Of a DNA stretch of 64,000 nt, positions 1 to 11,356 are shown piece after piece. The number at the start of each line of letters is the position of its first letter. Position 1 is the stretch's first letter. The notes beneath the pieces were generated by a model, which searched no databases, had not been told where the DNA came from, and saw only the letters and a program-made list of their open reading frames with translations. The translations under genes were made by a program, and so were the position numbers. The DNA comes from Thalassia testudinum (Eukaryota; Streptophyta; Magnoliopsida; Alismatales; Hydrocharitaceae). The stretch lies in NCBI GenBank assembly GCA_037157565.1, contig JAZHRO010000055.1, positions 41,137,001-41,201,000 of the forward strand. Reading direction: 5' to 3'.

Positions 1-174
1 TGGCGGGTGAAGCTCCTCTCGTACAATCTCCTGTATTAGCTGGGCGAGGTCCTTGGCCTGAATGCTCAGGAGTAGTGGTTGGTCCACTGAGGCGTCGGGT
101 TCACTGTGCCCACCCCTCCGACCTCGTCCTCGGTCGCATCCGCGGCCCACCTCACTAGTCCCATGTCGAGGCAT
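1..174 (-). CDS. Ty3/gypsy gag N-terminus, partial (element U)
   Basis: Read on the minus strand from an ATG at 172-174, 58 codons stay open to the window edge. The N-terminus begins MPRHGTSEVGRG and continues with an Arg/Gly run (CDRGRGRRGG), the basic start usual for gag of Tekay/Del-type Ty3 elements. It is followed by an amphipathic stretch containing AKDLAQLIQEIVREEL. A Met-type primer site lies 167 bases upstream on the same strand, at the distance expected for gag after an LTR. Gag would form the capsid of the particle that carries the element RNA. The rest of the element lies outside the window. Clade assignment is inference from the basic start and the PBS. Confidence 0.6.
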   Translation of the reverse strand, partial: MPRHGTSEVGRGCDRGRGRRGGHSEPDASVDQPLLLSIQAKDLAQLIQEIVREELHPP

Positions 175-340
175 CTCCTGCAAGGGGACGCGAACACAGA
201 ACAGGAAAGACGTCAATTCTAACCATCATTCAACGAAAGAACCCCAGAATGGATGTCAAGAGGTACGTTGTGGTGGTTACTGTAGTTACAAGCACGTGAA
301 TTGGTTATTTTCCAACTAGTTGGTTCACTTCTCGGGACGA

Positions 341-356
341 CCTTGCTCTGATACCA
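341..356 (-). other. Primer binding site, tRNA-Met type (element U)
   Basis: The minus strand reads TGGTATCAGAGCAAGG. The first 12 bases match the complement of the initiator tRNA-Met 3' end, the standard primer site of many plant LTR elements. It lies 4-5 bases from the LTR end and fixes the element on the minus strand, with internal sequence to the left. Confidence 0.85.
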
Positions 357-2215
357 TCTTTTTACGACCCGATTCCCGAATCCCTTCAGGACACGGGAAT
401 CGGACTGACTCGACTGATCCCAAGACCTAGTCGTCCAACGAGAAAGTAACCAAAAAGCAGTAAAAAGAAATCACATTCACCATGCAAGCAACTAACAGTA
501 ACAAAACTACAGCAGTAAAGAAATAAACTACTACAGTACACACCACCACAACAGTAGAGAATTTAAAAAGGGAACATGAATATAAAATTTAAAATAAATG
601 AGTACAGAAGTAATAAATTACTCACTACAATGGAATGGGTACAACAAAAAAAAATACAACTTCTGGGCTCTACTTGGCCCAGCACCCTCCGCAGCCGTAG
701 GCTCTGGCTGCTCAACACCTGGACCTGAAAAAGGTTGTAAGTACAACACGTTAGCGAAACGCTGAGTAGAGTGGCAACCAGCTAAGTAAGAGAAACAGTA
801 AAGGTGGATAGGTAGCTGTTGTTTTCAATTCTTTCTTTATTCAACTAATTATTCTTTCTTTCATCACTTGGTTTATTTATCAGGTCTTTTTCTTGATCTC
901 GAATGTTTCTTATGGGAACGATCTTGATTGCAGTCTTTTCCGAAGAGTAGAAGTAGCACGTGGTGCTCTCCTGGCCGGGAGAGTCCCCCGTGGTGGTCCT
1001 ACCCTCAGTCAACCACCCCAAGGTCGTTGACAGACGTAACGGTGACTACGGCACGCGCGATAAACGCATGGGTAGCTACCCCACACTGGCACGCGGTTAG
1101 TCGTTTCCATTAACGGGTGTACACAAAGAACAGCACGGAACCAGTATAGGGCATAGCCCTCTCAGTAATAGGGGTCTAGCCCCTCCACAGTAACCAAACA
1201 GGGGTCTCGCCCCTCCACAATCCACACACCCTCGCTTGACTACCCTGGTTTGCCCAGTGGGCCTAACAAGTTGGTGTAGGATGGCTAACTGAACCCCGGG
1301 CCCCGTGGGGTGGCTAGCTCTCTCCTACACTAGCAGCTCTCCTCGGTACTGTGTACGTAAGGGCCAGAAAGTCGGTGCAAAGTGGCCAAACTCACCCCGG
1401 TCTCGACCTGAGGGCGGTAAGCTCCCCTCTACACTAAGAGGTAATATGTGCTTCCCTTGGTACCACGTACCCAAGAGACAACACACTTTCCCATTCACCT
1501 TTTCCAATTCCATTCTATTTATTTCCAGGAGCTCTACTCCTAATTCCCCGTAGGGTTCGTGCTCATGTTTCTCAGGCCAAGCCATACTAGGTTTCATCAT
1601 TTTCAGGTTTATTCACATATAGCATGTGTTTCCAACATTCAATCCTTCTTTTCCAATTTATATATAAGTAGCTCGTATTTAATTTCAAACAACAGGAATT
1701 ACATGTAGCAGTTACTAACAACAGTACTCTACATTTCACAGGTAGCTATTATCAAATTATGGGCAATTATTATTATTCTATCTACTCATCCAAGACTGTA
1801 ATTCAGGCATTCAATACAGTCATTCCAGTGTTTCTAGTCTTAGGATTCGTGCCATACCCTAGGATCTATCATTCAATCTAGTGTTTCTGTTCCTAGGATT
1901 TATGCCATACCCTAAGATCTATCATTTATTCCAGACATACATTTATGTTTGTAATTTACTATGGGAAGCCACTCTACCCGCAAAATCGGGAGTAATGGGG
2001 GCGTGATCGGCAGGTCCACGTGCCTCCGCAACCCTCGAATCTGCAACAGAACGAGGTCCTAACATAAGGATCAACCATAAGAAACCACTCAGAACATTAT
2101 AAAAAGTATTCCAACAAGTAGAGGGACTTATACGAAGAAGAACGAAATCTTAAACGTGGAAATCAGACCTCAAACGAACCCTAAACGGGTCAAAAATGAC
2201 AACTCTGACTCAAAT

Positions 2216-2611
2216 CAGACGTCTGGAACATCTTCCAGACGTCTTAAAAGGGGTCCAGATCCATACCTCACTCTGCGCTGCTCCTCAGATGTCCAGGGAT
2301 CCTGCTGAACCGTCTGGACCTAGTTCCAGACGTCCGATCACCTCTTCGGACATCTGGAGACGTTCTTTGTCATCTGGTGCCTTGTCCAGACGTCTGAACC
2401 GCGTGGGAGGGCATGTCCCGCGCCTTCCCGAAGCGAATCCTGCACGCGCACGCAAAAATCTCTCAACACGGCACGTATCAGAGCATCGGCGGAATGGCCT
2501 GCATGGCCATATCCGCAAAAGAAGGTATAGGGTGTAAGTTGTACCTCTCAGTCGTCTGGAGCTTCCTCTAGACGTCGTCCGCGTCGTTTGGATGTAGGTC
2601 TAGACGTCTGA
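2216..2611. repeat. Cluster of CAGACGTCTG-like palindromic words
   Basis: CAGACGTCTG or close variants occur near 2216, 2235, 2286, 2326, 2347, 2386, 2568 and 2601. Each centre is GACGTC or GAYGTC, an ACGT-core (C-box-like) sequence of the type bound by plant bZIP factors. The same word fills the U3 of the neighbouring Sirevirus-like LTRs Z1 (3780-4440) and Z2 (53231-53738). Here it lies inside a Ty3/gypsy LTR. Regulatory meaning is inference. Confidence 0.55.
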
Positions 2612-2636
2612 TTCTGGGAAAAATCCCAGAATCAGA
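2607..2636. repeat. Perfect 13-bp inverted repeat with 4-nt loop
   Basis: TCTGATTCTGGGA (2607-2619) and TCCCAGAATCAGA (2624-2636) are exact reverse complements separated by AAAA. The left arm overlaps the last CAGACGTCTG-like word of the cluster. Transcribed, this would form a strong stem-loop in the U LTR. Confidence 0.8.
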
Positions 2637-3098
2637 AGCTCCTTCATCTTCTTCCTACTGCGCGCGACCGCGCCGCACTGGCTCGTCTGCTGCTCTAGCT
2701 GCAGCAGCGTCGGGGAGGACCTCCCCGACACACACTCTGCCTCGTGCACGCCCGACTAGCCGCGAGCTTCTCCGACGAGCTCTCTCGCAAGCTCGCGTGC
2801 TCTCCTCTCTTCCCTCTCGCTGCTCCTCTCCTCTCCGCCGCTGCACTCGGCTGCAGCTACTGCTCTCGCTCTTGCTGGAGAAGGTGGATGGGGTGGGGTG
2901 GCGTGAGGGAGAGGAGGGGTATATGTAGGTGTGAGGGGAAAGGTTTTGCAGGTTGGCGAGGGGAGAGAAAGATTTCGGCTGCGCACAGTCTGCGCGTAGA
3001 CTCGAAAACGTACGCACGCAAAAATTAAATTCCAGACGTTTACGAAGGCATCCAGATGTCTGACCAGACGTATGACCCAAGTCCCAGACATCTTAAAG

Positions 3099-3111
3099 AG
3101 CTTTGATGGCA
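3099..3111 (-). other. Primer binding site, degenerate tRNA-Met type (element Z)
   Basis: The minus strand reads TGCCATCAAAGCTC, close to TGGTATCAGAGC. The Sirevirus A in this window has the related TTGCCATCAGAGCC, which supports this as a decayed Met-type primer site directly after the Z1 LTR end (CCCA). Confidence 0.5.
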
Positions 3112-4808
3112 TGGGTCTTAACAAGAAATAATGCGGAAATAATATGCAATCTCATAAATGAGTAATCTCACAAGAACACAATGATTTTTATGTGGAAACC
3201 CAAACCCGAGTAAAATCACCACTTAAAACTCTCGACTTATGATTTTCCAATCGACCTAGTAGATCAAATCCACTATCCAAGTCACTTAAATGAGGGTAAC
3301 TTAACTTCTTACAACCACACTACTTATACGAAGGTAGTGTACCTCAAACCCTCTTCTCCATGAGCAGTATTTTGTCTCGCGAAGGTGACGGGAATTCGCA
3401 AAGCGAATACCCAAATAAAGATAATTACAAAATATCCTATAGAGGCATAAAGCAAATGTAAATCAACCTATAGGGAAAAGGACTTCCCTTAGATGGAAGT
3501 GTTACGACGTGAAGTCGACAGCATGATGGTGCTCTCGGATGGATGATAGAGGACTTGGAGAGCAACGACACTTTCTTCTTTGATTTTGATCTCTTCTAGG
3601 TCATAATATGAGTGAAAGAAGTATTCTCAAGGTGTGTCTAGCTTAAGAAGGGTGCTCCTCTATTTATAAAGGTCCTAAGAAGGGCTTAGAAGGCCTTGAA
3701 AGGCTTCTGTAGCCGTTGGAAAAAAATCACAAGAGATAAAGCCAAAATCCCAATGAAATCAGGATAATTTATGATTCTGATAGAGTTATCAAACGTCTAG
3801 TTCTAAGGTTAGACATTTGGGTCATTGTCTGATCAAGAGATCGATCGTCTGATTTAGAAGGGTGGAAGATCTTATTAGGGTTGGATCAACACGGACTTCT
3901 AAGAATACTTTTTAAGACGTTTGGGACAAAAGACAAACGTTTAATTCTAAGATGGTTTCCTTCCTGTATTCATATGGTCAAAATAGGGTTTTAGAAAAAA
4001 TTGGTCAGACGATAGGTCGGTGGTCTGGCAGCAAGTTTGGACGTCTGGAAATAGGATTCTCTGTGGGCATTGATTTCCCGAGGCTAAATGGCTATTAGGT
4101 CTGATAAAAGGTGATTTGGGTCAGATCTTAGCCTAACGCCTATTTATCAAACTTCTGGGATGCTTTACGGACGTCGGAAAGTAGATGTAAATCAGATTAA
4201 GGGTTAATCCTCAAAGATTAAGTTTGACAGGCCAACGGTCCTCTAGTTGAACATCTGGTAAGGTCCTTAGACATCTTAACTATGTGATGGATGACTGAAG
4301 GTGGCAGATAGAGAGTGGATTTCCAGCTTAAGTGTTTTGGACGTCTGGTCAAACAATCGAATGTCTTAAATTCTAAGATCAGACGTTTGATGTCCAGATT
4401 GGAGGTTTGATCAAGCTGTTTGACAACTATTTTGGTTTTTTAAGAGATTTCTAAGATTGTCTAAGTGTCCTAGGGTAGTGTATGTGTTCCTAGGACTATT
4501 GTTTGTTATTTTGGGCTCTTTAACAATTAATCTAAGCAAATAAAGGCAAAGAACAAATAAAAGAGACAAAATACAGGAACAGAATAAACTTCTATCTTAT
4601 TCATCTCCATGCTTCTTCAAGCTCTCGCTCCAAGCGAAGCTCCTTCTCTTCCATCAAGCTCCTCCAATCTGCTATGGATGCGAGTTAGAACTCCTTCATA
4701 CTTGATTCCATTTGCATTTATCCTGAAATTATAACTCAAGTGCAAATATTAAATAATAAGTGTTTTATTTTCATCAAAATCAATGATTGAGGTACTCTTG
4801 CACCTACA
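3112..4808 (-). repeat. Sirevirus-like LTR Z1 (Ty1/copia), 5' LTR of a minus-strand element
   Basis: On the minus strand it runs from TGTAGGTGCAAGAGTACC (4808) to AAGACCCA (3112). It is the reverse-oriented relative of solo LTR Z2 at 52823-54345. Shared blocks include the start (gtgcNagagNacc, then a run before AACAAAA-type sequence), the TATA segment (TTTATAAATAGAGG, minus strand near 3672-3658), and the 3' block with GGGTATTCGC and GCGAATTCCCGTC. Between about 3780 and 4440 there are many degenerate GACGTCTG or GTCTGA words, upstream of the TATA on the minus strand. It abuts the middle of the W 5' LTR at 4809, so it was inserted there or the junction is a deletion. The rest of Z to the left is missing or replaced by U. 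Confidence 0.7.
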
Positions 4809-5482
4809 TCCTCCACTCCGACCGGCGACTGTTGGCCACTGTTCGATGCGTCACCACCATCATTGGAAGGCCCTCGTTGCGGCCAACCTCCACTAAGCTC
4901 TGCACGCCTGACTGTGACCTCCTCTTCATGCACGCACAAGGGAAACAAATGCTCTATTTTGGGTCCTATTAATATTTACATCTCCATGCCATTGTAGTCT
5001 TTAGATTTTTGGATTTTGGTTATTTTATTGAGGTGAAAATTGTGACAGCACCCTCGCATTCTAGCATTATTATTCAACTCTTTCTGATCACCTTGATTGC
5101 ACAAATTTGGGATTCAGATTTACACTCAAGTACACATACAATTGAAAATTACGTGATCTACCACTACACATATACTGTTCACCTATTTGGAGCTTTGATT
5201 TCTTACACGAAATTTATGTAAAGAGCCCTTGATTTCTCTATAAATTGGAAATTCACATTCAGAGTAACATATCCATTGATTGATTTGATGAATATTTCCA
5301 CGAACATGATTGTTACATATTTATGATCTTATTGGTCTGTTCCTCCTTGTGGATACAACCTAATATACTGTGGTTAGTTTTACTGATAAATATTTTTAAT
5401 CTGGGATTTTTTCACTATGCGATTTGTACTGCAACAATGTATTTTTTTGATACATCATCTGACAAGAGAAAATTCCCTTTCA
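4809..5482 (+). repeat. W 5' LTR, 3' two-fifths only
   Basis: It matches 47061-47734 of the W 3' LTR throughout, for example CAAATGCTCTATTTTGGGTC and ACATCATCTGACAAG near the end. The block TCCTCCTTGTGGATACAACC (5340-5360) is the U5 signature (variants of CCTGTGTTCGACC) seen in Tat/Athila LTRs, also recognisable in X1, Y1 and Y2. It ends TTTCA immediately before the primer site. The first three-fifths are missing, cut at the Z1 boundary. Confidence 0.8.
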
Positions 5483-5484
5483 AA

Positions 5485-5502
5485 TGATGCCGTTGTCGGT
5501 GA
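5485..5502 (+). other. Primer binding site, tRNA-Asp type (element W)
   Basis: TGATGCCGTTGTCGGTGA matches the complement of the tRNA-Asp 3' end (TGGCGCCGTTGCCGGGGA) at 14 of 18 positions, two bases after the LTR end. Three of the four mismatches are C/T or G/A transitions, consistent with decay of an old copy. Asp priming is typical of Tat/Athila elements. Confidence 0.75.
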
Positions 5503-6787
5503 GGCAATAGACACAATAGGTTTACCTAATTTTATTTTTGATCTATTTTGGGGTGTGCATTTATCTGACCATTCTCTACTTTTTCTGTGCGAGGAATTTG
5601 ACGAGACGATGGGCGCAGCTGAGCGACGACGTCAACCTTGAGCGATGCCCACACACACAAAGAGGACACAAAGAGAAGGAAACCTGAATCCCACTTTCAC
5701 AGGGGATTCTCTTTTGTTGCAAATTTTATTTCATTTTTGTCTTCTCGCCCTTATAGAATCAGGGCTGATTTTTGGGGGTCTATCCTCATGTTCTTTAGCA
5801 AATAGGGCTATTTATCTATGGTGATCTACTTGCTTGCCTCTAAAATAAAAAGAGAAAAAATATTGAGTTGCTTGTTTAGGAGTTGCATGCCCTTAAGTGC
5901 ACATATTTAGGGATAATTTAGCAGCACGTTAGATCTCATTTTTGCATTGTTTACATATCTGCACAGAGATTGCTGGAGTCAGGTATACCGTTCTATCTTT
6001 GCATCCACTTCTTGTTCATGCATTGCATGTGGATTAAATCTCAAGACCACTAAATTGATTGAATTGACCTAATTCAGTGGTTGCCTAATTGAAATTGGGA
6101 CTGTTAATTAGATTTAACCTTAAAATCAAAATCACATTTGATCTGATCAAAAGGGACTTGTGTGCGATTCATTTCAAAATCAAACTGATTTGCAGTGTGA
6201 TGTACACTTCTAGCACTGAGCATGCACATTAGGCACCACACTAGGTCTCGGTTCCTTAAGGCTATAGGCACCGATCTCTTCATCGGTGCAGACCCTCCTA
6301 TTTCACCTTGTGGTGGTGATACTATCCTATTACCAAGTGTTTTGATACTGCACGGAGGGGGACACCCCATAAATGAACAAAATGGTAGTTAAGAGGCACC
6401 GCATTTGCATCACCTCAAAGGAAGGGTTCGCCCTACTTGCATCCCTTAGTTCCATCCTTGGAGTAACTTTTCACTAGGTCACTTGACAGTATCATTGAAG
6501 CAAGGTATAGGTCCTATGGCACGTGAAGGTCGACTTAGAGCCTGTAATTGATTGTGCAACTTCTTTGGCCACCAAAAAGGAACGTAACCAACCTCTATTC
6601 CTTTCCAAAGAGCTTGTCAGGGATCTCAAATCACAACTCCCTCTTATACCACTAGAGTGGGAACGGACGAGTTAGAACTTGATCCTATTCGACAACTTTA
6701 AGGGGTAGGTTGGAGGTTGGTGCAAAGGTACTCTAAGAAAAAGGAGAGTCCCATTGCCTTGTGTTTGATTGGGGTGTGTTTTTCAAA
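5503..6787 (+). other. W leader region, no gene recognised
   Basis: About 1.3 kb between primer site and gag-like start. It is AT-rich and holds only short ORFs that match nothing I recognise (for example 5417-5641 and 6104-6370). It presumably holds the packaging and leader signals of W. Confidence 0.5.
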
Positions 6788-7965
6788 ATGGATTACAATG
6801 GTTACTTCACTTCTTACTCTCACCCTAAAACACTGAATCCCGATCCCATGACCTACAATTATCCATCATCTGATGAACAATGGGATCCTTTCTACTCCTA
6901 CTATAGGAGCATTGGTCTGATTAATCTCCAATCTAGTGATGATGAGCAGAACCTAGGAGAATGGTATCCCAGCCCTAGCTCTCCCATGACTATACCCAAC
7001 CCACCCACCCTTAACAATTTTGCTTATCGAGGTTGGATTGATACTCATAGGCAACTTGAACCTAAGATTGACTATCCTCCCCAATCTGATAGGAGCCTCT
7101 CCTTTTTTATGATAGAAATGCAAAAACAACGGAATGAAATGATGGATTATATGGGAGAGATTTTGAGGAATAGTCAAAGATTAACTGAAGAGATTAACCA
7201 GCTTAGTGACCCTCCTATAGTCAATTCTGATCCCTACCTCTATACTCTACATTACCAAGACAATTTCAAGAAAAACAATGACAGCAGGGATCTTGTTTTG
7301 AGGAGAAGGTATCACTTAGACGTCCCCCATGGGATATGCCCACTAGAAGGCAATCTTGGTGATTATCCACCTGATCTTAATTGAAGTCAGAAGAAGGGGA
7401 AAATGGTCCCATTAGATGAACTCGACCTGAATAATAGTATCTTTGTTACATTTAATGAAGCATGTCACAGTCAAATAGTCAACCCAACTCCCATTCTTGA
7501 TTTTGAGGTGGAATCTGCACCCCATCCTAGGGCTTCCGAACTTACACTTTACACCTTTGAGGACCTTGCACCTTAGTTAAATCTCCTTGAGGATTGTGAT
7601 TTTGAAGTTAATAAATTTCGGGTGTTAAACGAAATCATATTGGAAGGAAGTGATCCTCTACTTAGGGCACCAACACCTGAAATTGAACATTATGATGATT
7701 CACATATTTTTAACAGAGGTGACCCTAATGAGATTGATACTAAATTGGATGGCTTGGATCAATTTTGGTCTCAGGGGAATGAGGATTTGATTTTTGAGGA
7801 AGACAAGGAAGCACTTGAAATACTTGATCCTAGCTTTGAAAATTTTCCTAAGTCTTAGAGACAAGAGGGAAGAAGTGTAAAGGAGGATGATGCTGACTTT
7901 GAGGGGCTTGGACTCAGAGTATAGAGTGACTCCAGGGAGGAATATGTTTTGTTCGAGGACTTACC
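6788..7965 (+). pseudogene. Gag-like / unknown Tyr-rich ORF of element W, first part
   Basis: The frame opens at MDYNGYFTSYSHPKTLNP; an in-frame ATG at 6761 gives nine more residues. The first 80 residues are rich in Tyr, Pro, Ser and Asn (NYPSSDEQWDPFYSYY). Around residues 115-140 there is a predicted helix (MIEMQKQRNEMMDYMGEILR). After that the product is acidic (EEDKEALEILDPSFENF). Stops interrupt one single frame at TGA 7382, TAG 7574, TAG 7856 and TAG 7922; all could come from CGA or CAG by C-to-T change. There is no zinc knuckle, protease or RT. Solo LTR T interrupts it at 7965, and the frame resumes in phase at 11263. Function unknown; the position suggests a gag-like role. Confidence 0.6.
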
Positions 7966-10900
7966 TGTGACGACCTGAGTCTCACCAACCGACGAAACCC
8001 GAGTCACCATGTGCTAACAACCAGCACAACTTGCCCATAAGATCGCAGTCACCCATCACATAATCACAAAATATAAACATAACCAACAAATAATTCATAT
8101 TACAAAAATTAAAGAAACATTAATTAAATACTAACTAGAAGATTTGATGTAGTATATAGGTCCAAGAAGATGTACAACAGAAATCTCCTTGCGAACTGCC
8201 AAGTATACTTGAGTATGGAACCCAAAATAGTCAGTAAAAACTGAGTAGAGTAGAAACAAAAACAATAGAGTGTAACAATAACCGATCAAAAGAGAAAATG
8301 GGTACTATAACTTTGATTGATTTATTTATTAGACATCTCATTATTCGATTCCGTTTCATACATTGAAGCCCAATTTATTATAGATCACAAATTATCAATT
8401 GACGTCTCAAGGTACGAGTCGATTTCGTGTAACTTCCTGCAGCGTAAGACTGGTATAAGCCACCCTCTTGACTGAGAGGACTGCTTAAACCCACGAGTCG
8501 CTACTTTCCATCACCCTGGGGTTATTGCGGAAAGGGGTGGTGGCTACATGGTATGGTGTGAACACGTACATGCACTATGTACGTTGAGCTATAGATAGCC
8601 AATGACCCACTCACCGACCGAAAGAACTACTCCAAACCTCGAGCCCTATGAATCCGCTATCTCAGTTAGCCGTTAAGCCTAACCAAAGAGTTGTAGGGAG
8701 GCCAGCAACTTCCTAAAGCAGCCCCTGAACCTGGTATGAAAAAGCCTAAAGCTACGGCCGAAAACCCGGAAAGTAGTGGGACTGAAAACCAGTTATCTAT
8801 TCCTTTTAACTTTCCTGACATATCCGTCGTAGTGATTGTTTCAATCATTTTCAGATAACTGTATTTTTCATTTTCATCCATTCAATCATCTTTAATAATT
8901 TCGCATTATTAATTCCAGATTTAACACTTTTTCATAGTATCTTCCAACTTATCAATTTCCCGAAAATTCTCAATTTCTGATCAGGGTTCCAATCAATTTA
9001 TATTTTAACCATCTTGATGATACAAGTTTTACTCAAAATAAAAATTTATTTCTCACATGCAATTTTAAGACCATATTCAACAAGCTTAATTACTTTATAA
9101 TTTATTTCATGAAAATTATCAACTAATATGTCGTTAACTCCTTTTAATGCGACAGTTAACAATATTACTTTGGTTATTCACATTTCAAGTCAACTTGATT
9201 TTCATCAATATATGTAATATTCCAGTACCCAGAGCAACAAGAAATACATAAATGGGTCCGATCTCAACAAAAAGAACGTATACTAAATGGTATAATACGC
9301 AAAGAAAATCACTATGTATATAAACTACATGGAAGAGAGAGACTAGTCTACTTAACGTCATTAGGGGGTCACGACGACTTCGAAATGCACATACATTATT
9401 TCTTTTTCGCTGTTCTAGGGCTCTTCTATTTGTACACGCTTTGAGGCTAGATTGACATCAGGATTATTCGTGGGGAATAAAACGTCATAAGTTCCATTGA
9501 AAATTTTACGAAAGAAACGATTCTCGAAATGGAATTTAAAAACTTACCTTGGTGTATTACATGAAGAGACGGTTCTAACAAGTCTTGGAATGCGAGAAAT
9601 GGACGTCGTTTGATCTCTAACGGATCAAAGAACGAACTTACATTAAAATAGGAGTCTCACACATGCCTCGAGAATTAGAGGAGAAATCGCCCTATCTGAT
9701 CATATGGATGTGTCTGGCACGCTCGAGAACCCCATGATGGAGTCTTGAATGACTTGATTCTAATCTTGGAGGTCCCAAACTAAATAAAACAATTTTGATC
9801 GTCCGTTAATGTTAAGTAACCTAAAAATCATTCACAGATACCAAAATAAAATATTAAAAAATTTTATTTTAAAAACTTAATTTGTCTAACCCTTCAACCT
9901 TTCTCTTCTTCCACGCTTCTTCTTCTTCCTTCGAAGCTCCTCCTCGCGTGCGTCTGCAACGGGCCAACAGCAACGCCCCAACAGCAACGCCAAGCTAGGT
10001 CGCGGTCGGCGTCACCGTCGCCACGCCGACGGCCCTCCCTGCCGACGCCGACATCCGGCCCCTCGCCGGCCTCGACTTCGGTCCTCTCCCTTACTTCGTC
10101 GTCGCTCCTCTCTCTCTGTCTACGATGGGTGCACCCATGCACGTATGTGCATGGGTCGTCGACGGCCCCCGGCCATGCTCCGGTCTCACCGCCGTTCGAC
10201 CACCGCCCCTCCTCGGTGCCTTCGGCCTCGAGTGTGAGGGAGAACTCGCCACTCCTAGTCTCGTCGAACTCCCTCTCCTTCGTTAGCCATGGGTGCACGT
10301 TGCACCCCTCCCCGATGTGCACCGGCGCACGTCGATCACCGATGGCTCCTAGCCGTCCGTGACTGCTCTTGTCGAGTCCCCACCGACCTCCGGCAACCAC
10401 CGACGTCGTCCTCGCCAGTCGATTCCTCCCCTCCAACGCCCTCGACTCCCTCGACAAGACACCAACGGCCTCCTCTCCGCGCTCTCTTCCCGCGATGGGT
10501 GCAAGAACCCATCATCGGTGGAAGCACCACCGGCTGCCACCTTCTCCTTCTTCGGTCACTGCGAGGCCTACCCATCCCCTTACACTCAGCCCCTGCCCGC
10601 TCACGACAAAGCTCCTCTTCCTCACCTTCTCTCTCTCGGTCTCTCTTTCTTTCCCTTTCTCTTTTCTATTTATAACCCATCGATAACAACAAATCCCACC
10701 AACAAAGGGACGCGGTTCCTCATCCAACGAATCCACCGACTTTTATTTCATAATAATAATAAGTATTATTAATAGCCTCTTCTTTATAAGCTTCATAACG
10801 TAATTCCGTACACAAATATTTTTAATTATAACTACGAGTAATTTTGTAATTAACTCAAATAGGTCTTTACGTTGGCAAAACACGTATCATTGGAATTGTT

Positions 10901-11257
10901 ACAAGGTAGGAAATCTGACAATATTTACGAATTTCGAAATGGAGGTCATTTGCAACATGCGATTCTCAAATCGGATCACGTGCGATTTTGCCTGCAGTTC
11001 ACACATGTTTCGTGCATTCGAGGTTCGATCGCCACATAAAATATATCATAGAAGTCCTCGTGACACCAGAAAGTTAACAGTGTGTTTGGATTATCGATCC
11101 GAGGTCCAGATTGCAAAAATGAAAAACGCATGGGTTTTCATTCTAGTTACGCATTTTTCATTTGTGTAGGTTTAGATTTGCACGCGAAAAGTGTCGATGG
11201 GTTTGTCTTGATGCACTTAGTTTGAAATGACTTAAAATCCAAGTTGGGGACGTTACA
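7966..11257 (-). mobile_element. Tekay/Del-type solo LTR T with 5-bp TSD
   Basis: It is bounded by TGTGACGACC and GGGGACGTTACA, with TTACC on both sides (7961-7965 and 11258-11262). Removing the insert and one TTACC restores the reading frame of W. There is no second LTR, primer site or coding domain inside, so it is a solo LTR of 3292 bp. The orientation comes from a TATAAATAG on the minus strand (10675-10666), followed by a purine-rich leader. The minus strand begins TGTAACGTCCCCAACTTGG, a typical start for Tekay-type LTRs. GC-rich ORFs at 9894-10772 on both strands overlap and look like chance frames. Confidence 0.88.
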
Positions 11258-11262
11258 TTACC

Positions 11263-11356
11263 CCCCGAGGATCTTACTAATTTAGCCAAATCCAGATTCC
11301 TACCTACTTTTGAATACAAAGATCATCCTCTCAAACTTGGGAAGAAATGGAAGTAA
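11263..11356 (+). pseudogene. W gag-like ORF, last part after solo LTR T
   Basis: With T removed, GAGGACTTA joins CCCCCCGAGGATC in phase and encodes LPPEDLTNLAKSRFLPTFEY. The frame ends ...KLGKKWK at TAA 11354-11356. The whole frame would be about 423 codons from 6788. Confidence 0.65.

Larger units (their letters stand above)
361..2995 (-). repeat. Long LTR of Ty3/gypsy element U (5' LTR, right end uncertain)
   Basis: The left edge reads TTTACGACCCGATTCCC next to the Met primer site. It resembles the edge of solo LTR T (TGTGACGACCTGAG) with a few changes. The body follows the same plan as T: AT-rich first part, then a C/T-rich and GC-rich block (2640-2870). A TATA-like TATATGTAG lies on the opposite strand near 2920, so minus-strand transcription would run leftward into the gag at 174. 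The expected outer end (a sequence ending CGTTACA) is not visible before the Z1 primer site at 3099, so the right end looks truncated or rearranged; 2995 is an estimate. ORFs over 2655-3124 on both strands lie in this GC-rich block and match no family I know. Confidence 0.6.

Noticed and set aside
2655..3124. 141- and 122-codon minus-strand ORFs as a possible Z gag
   Set aside because: Two frames overlap over GC-rich LTR-like sequence, and neither shows a copia gag core or zinc knuckle.
9894..10772. Overlapping GC-rich ORFs on both strands (up to 187 codons)
   Set aside because: They lie inside solo LTR T downstream of its TATA box, overlap in four frames, and show Arg/Ser/Pro-rich composition expected from the GC-rich sequence. 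No domain was recognised.
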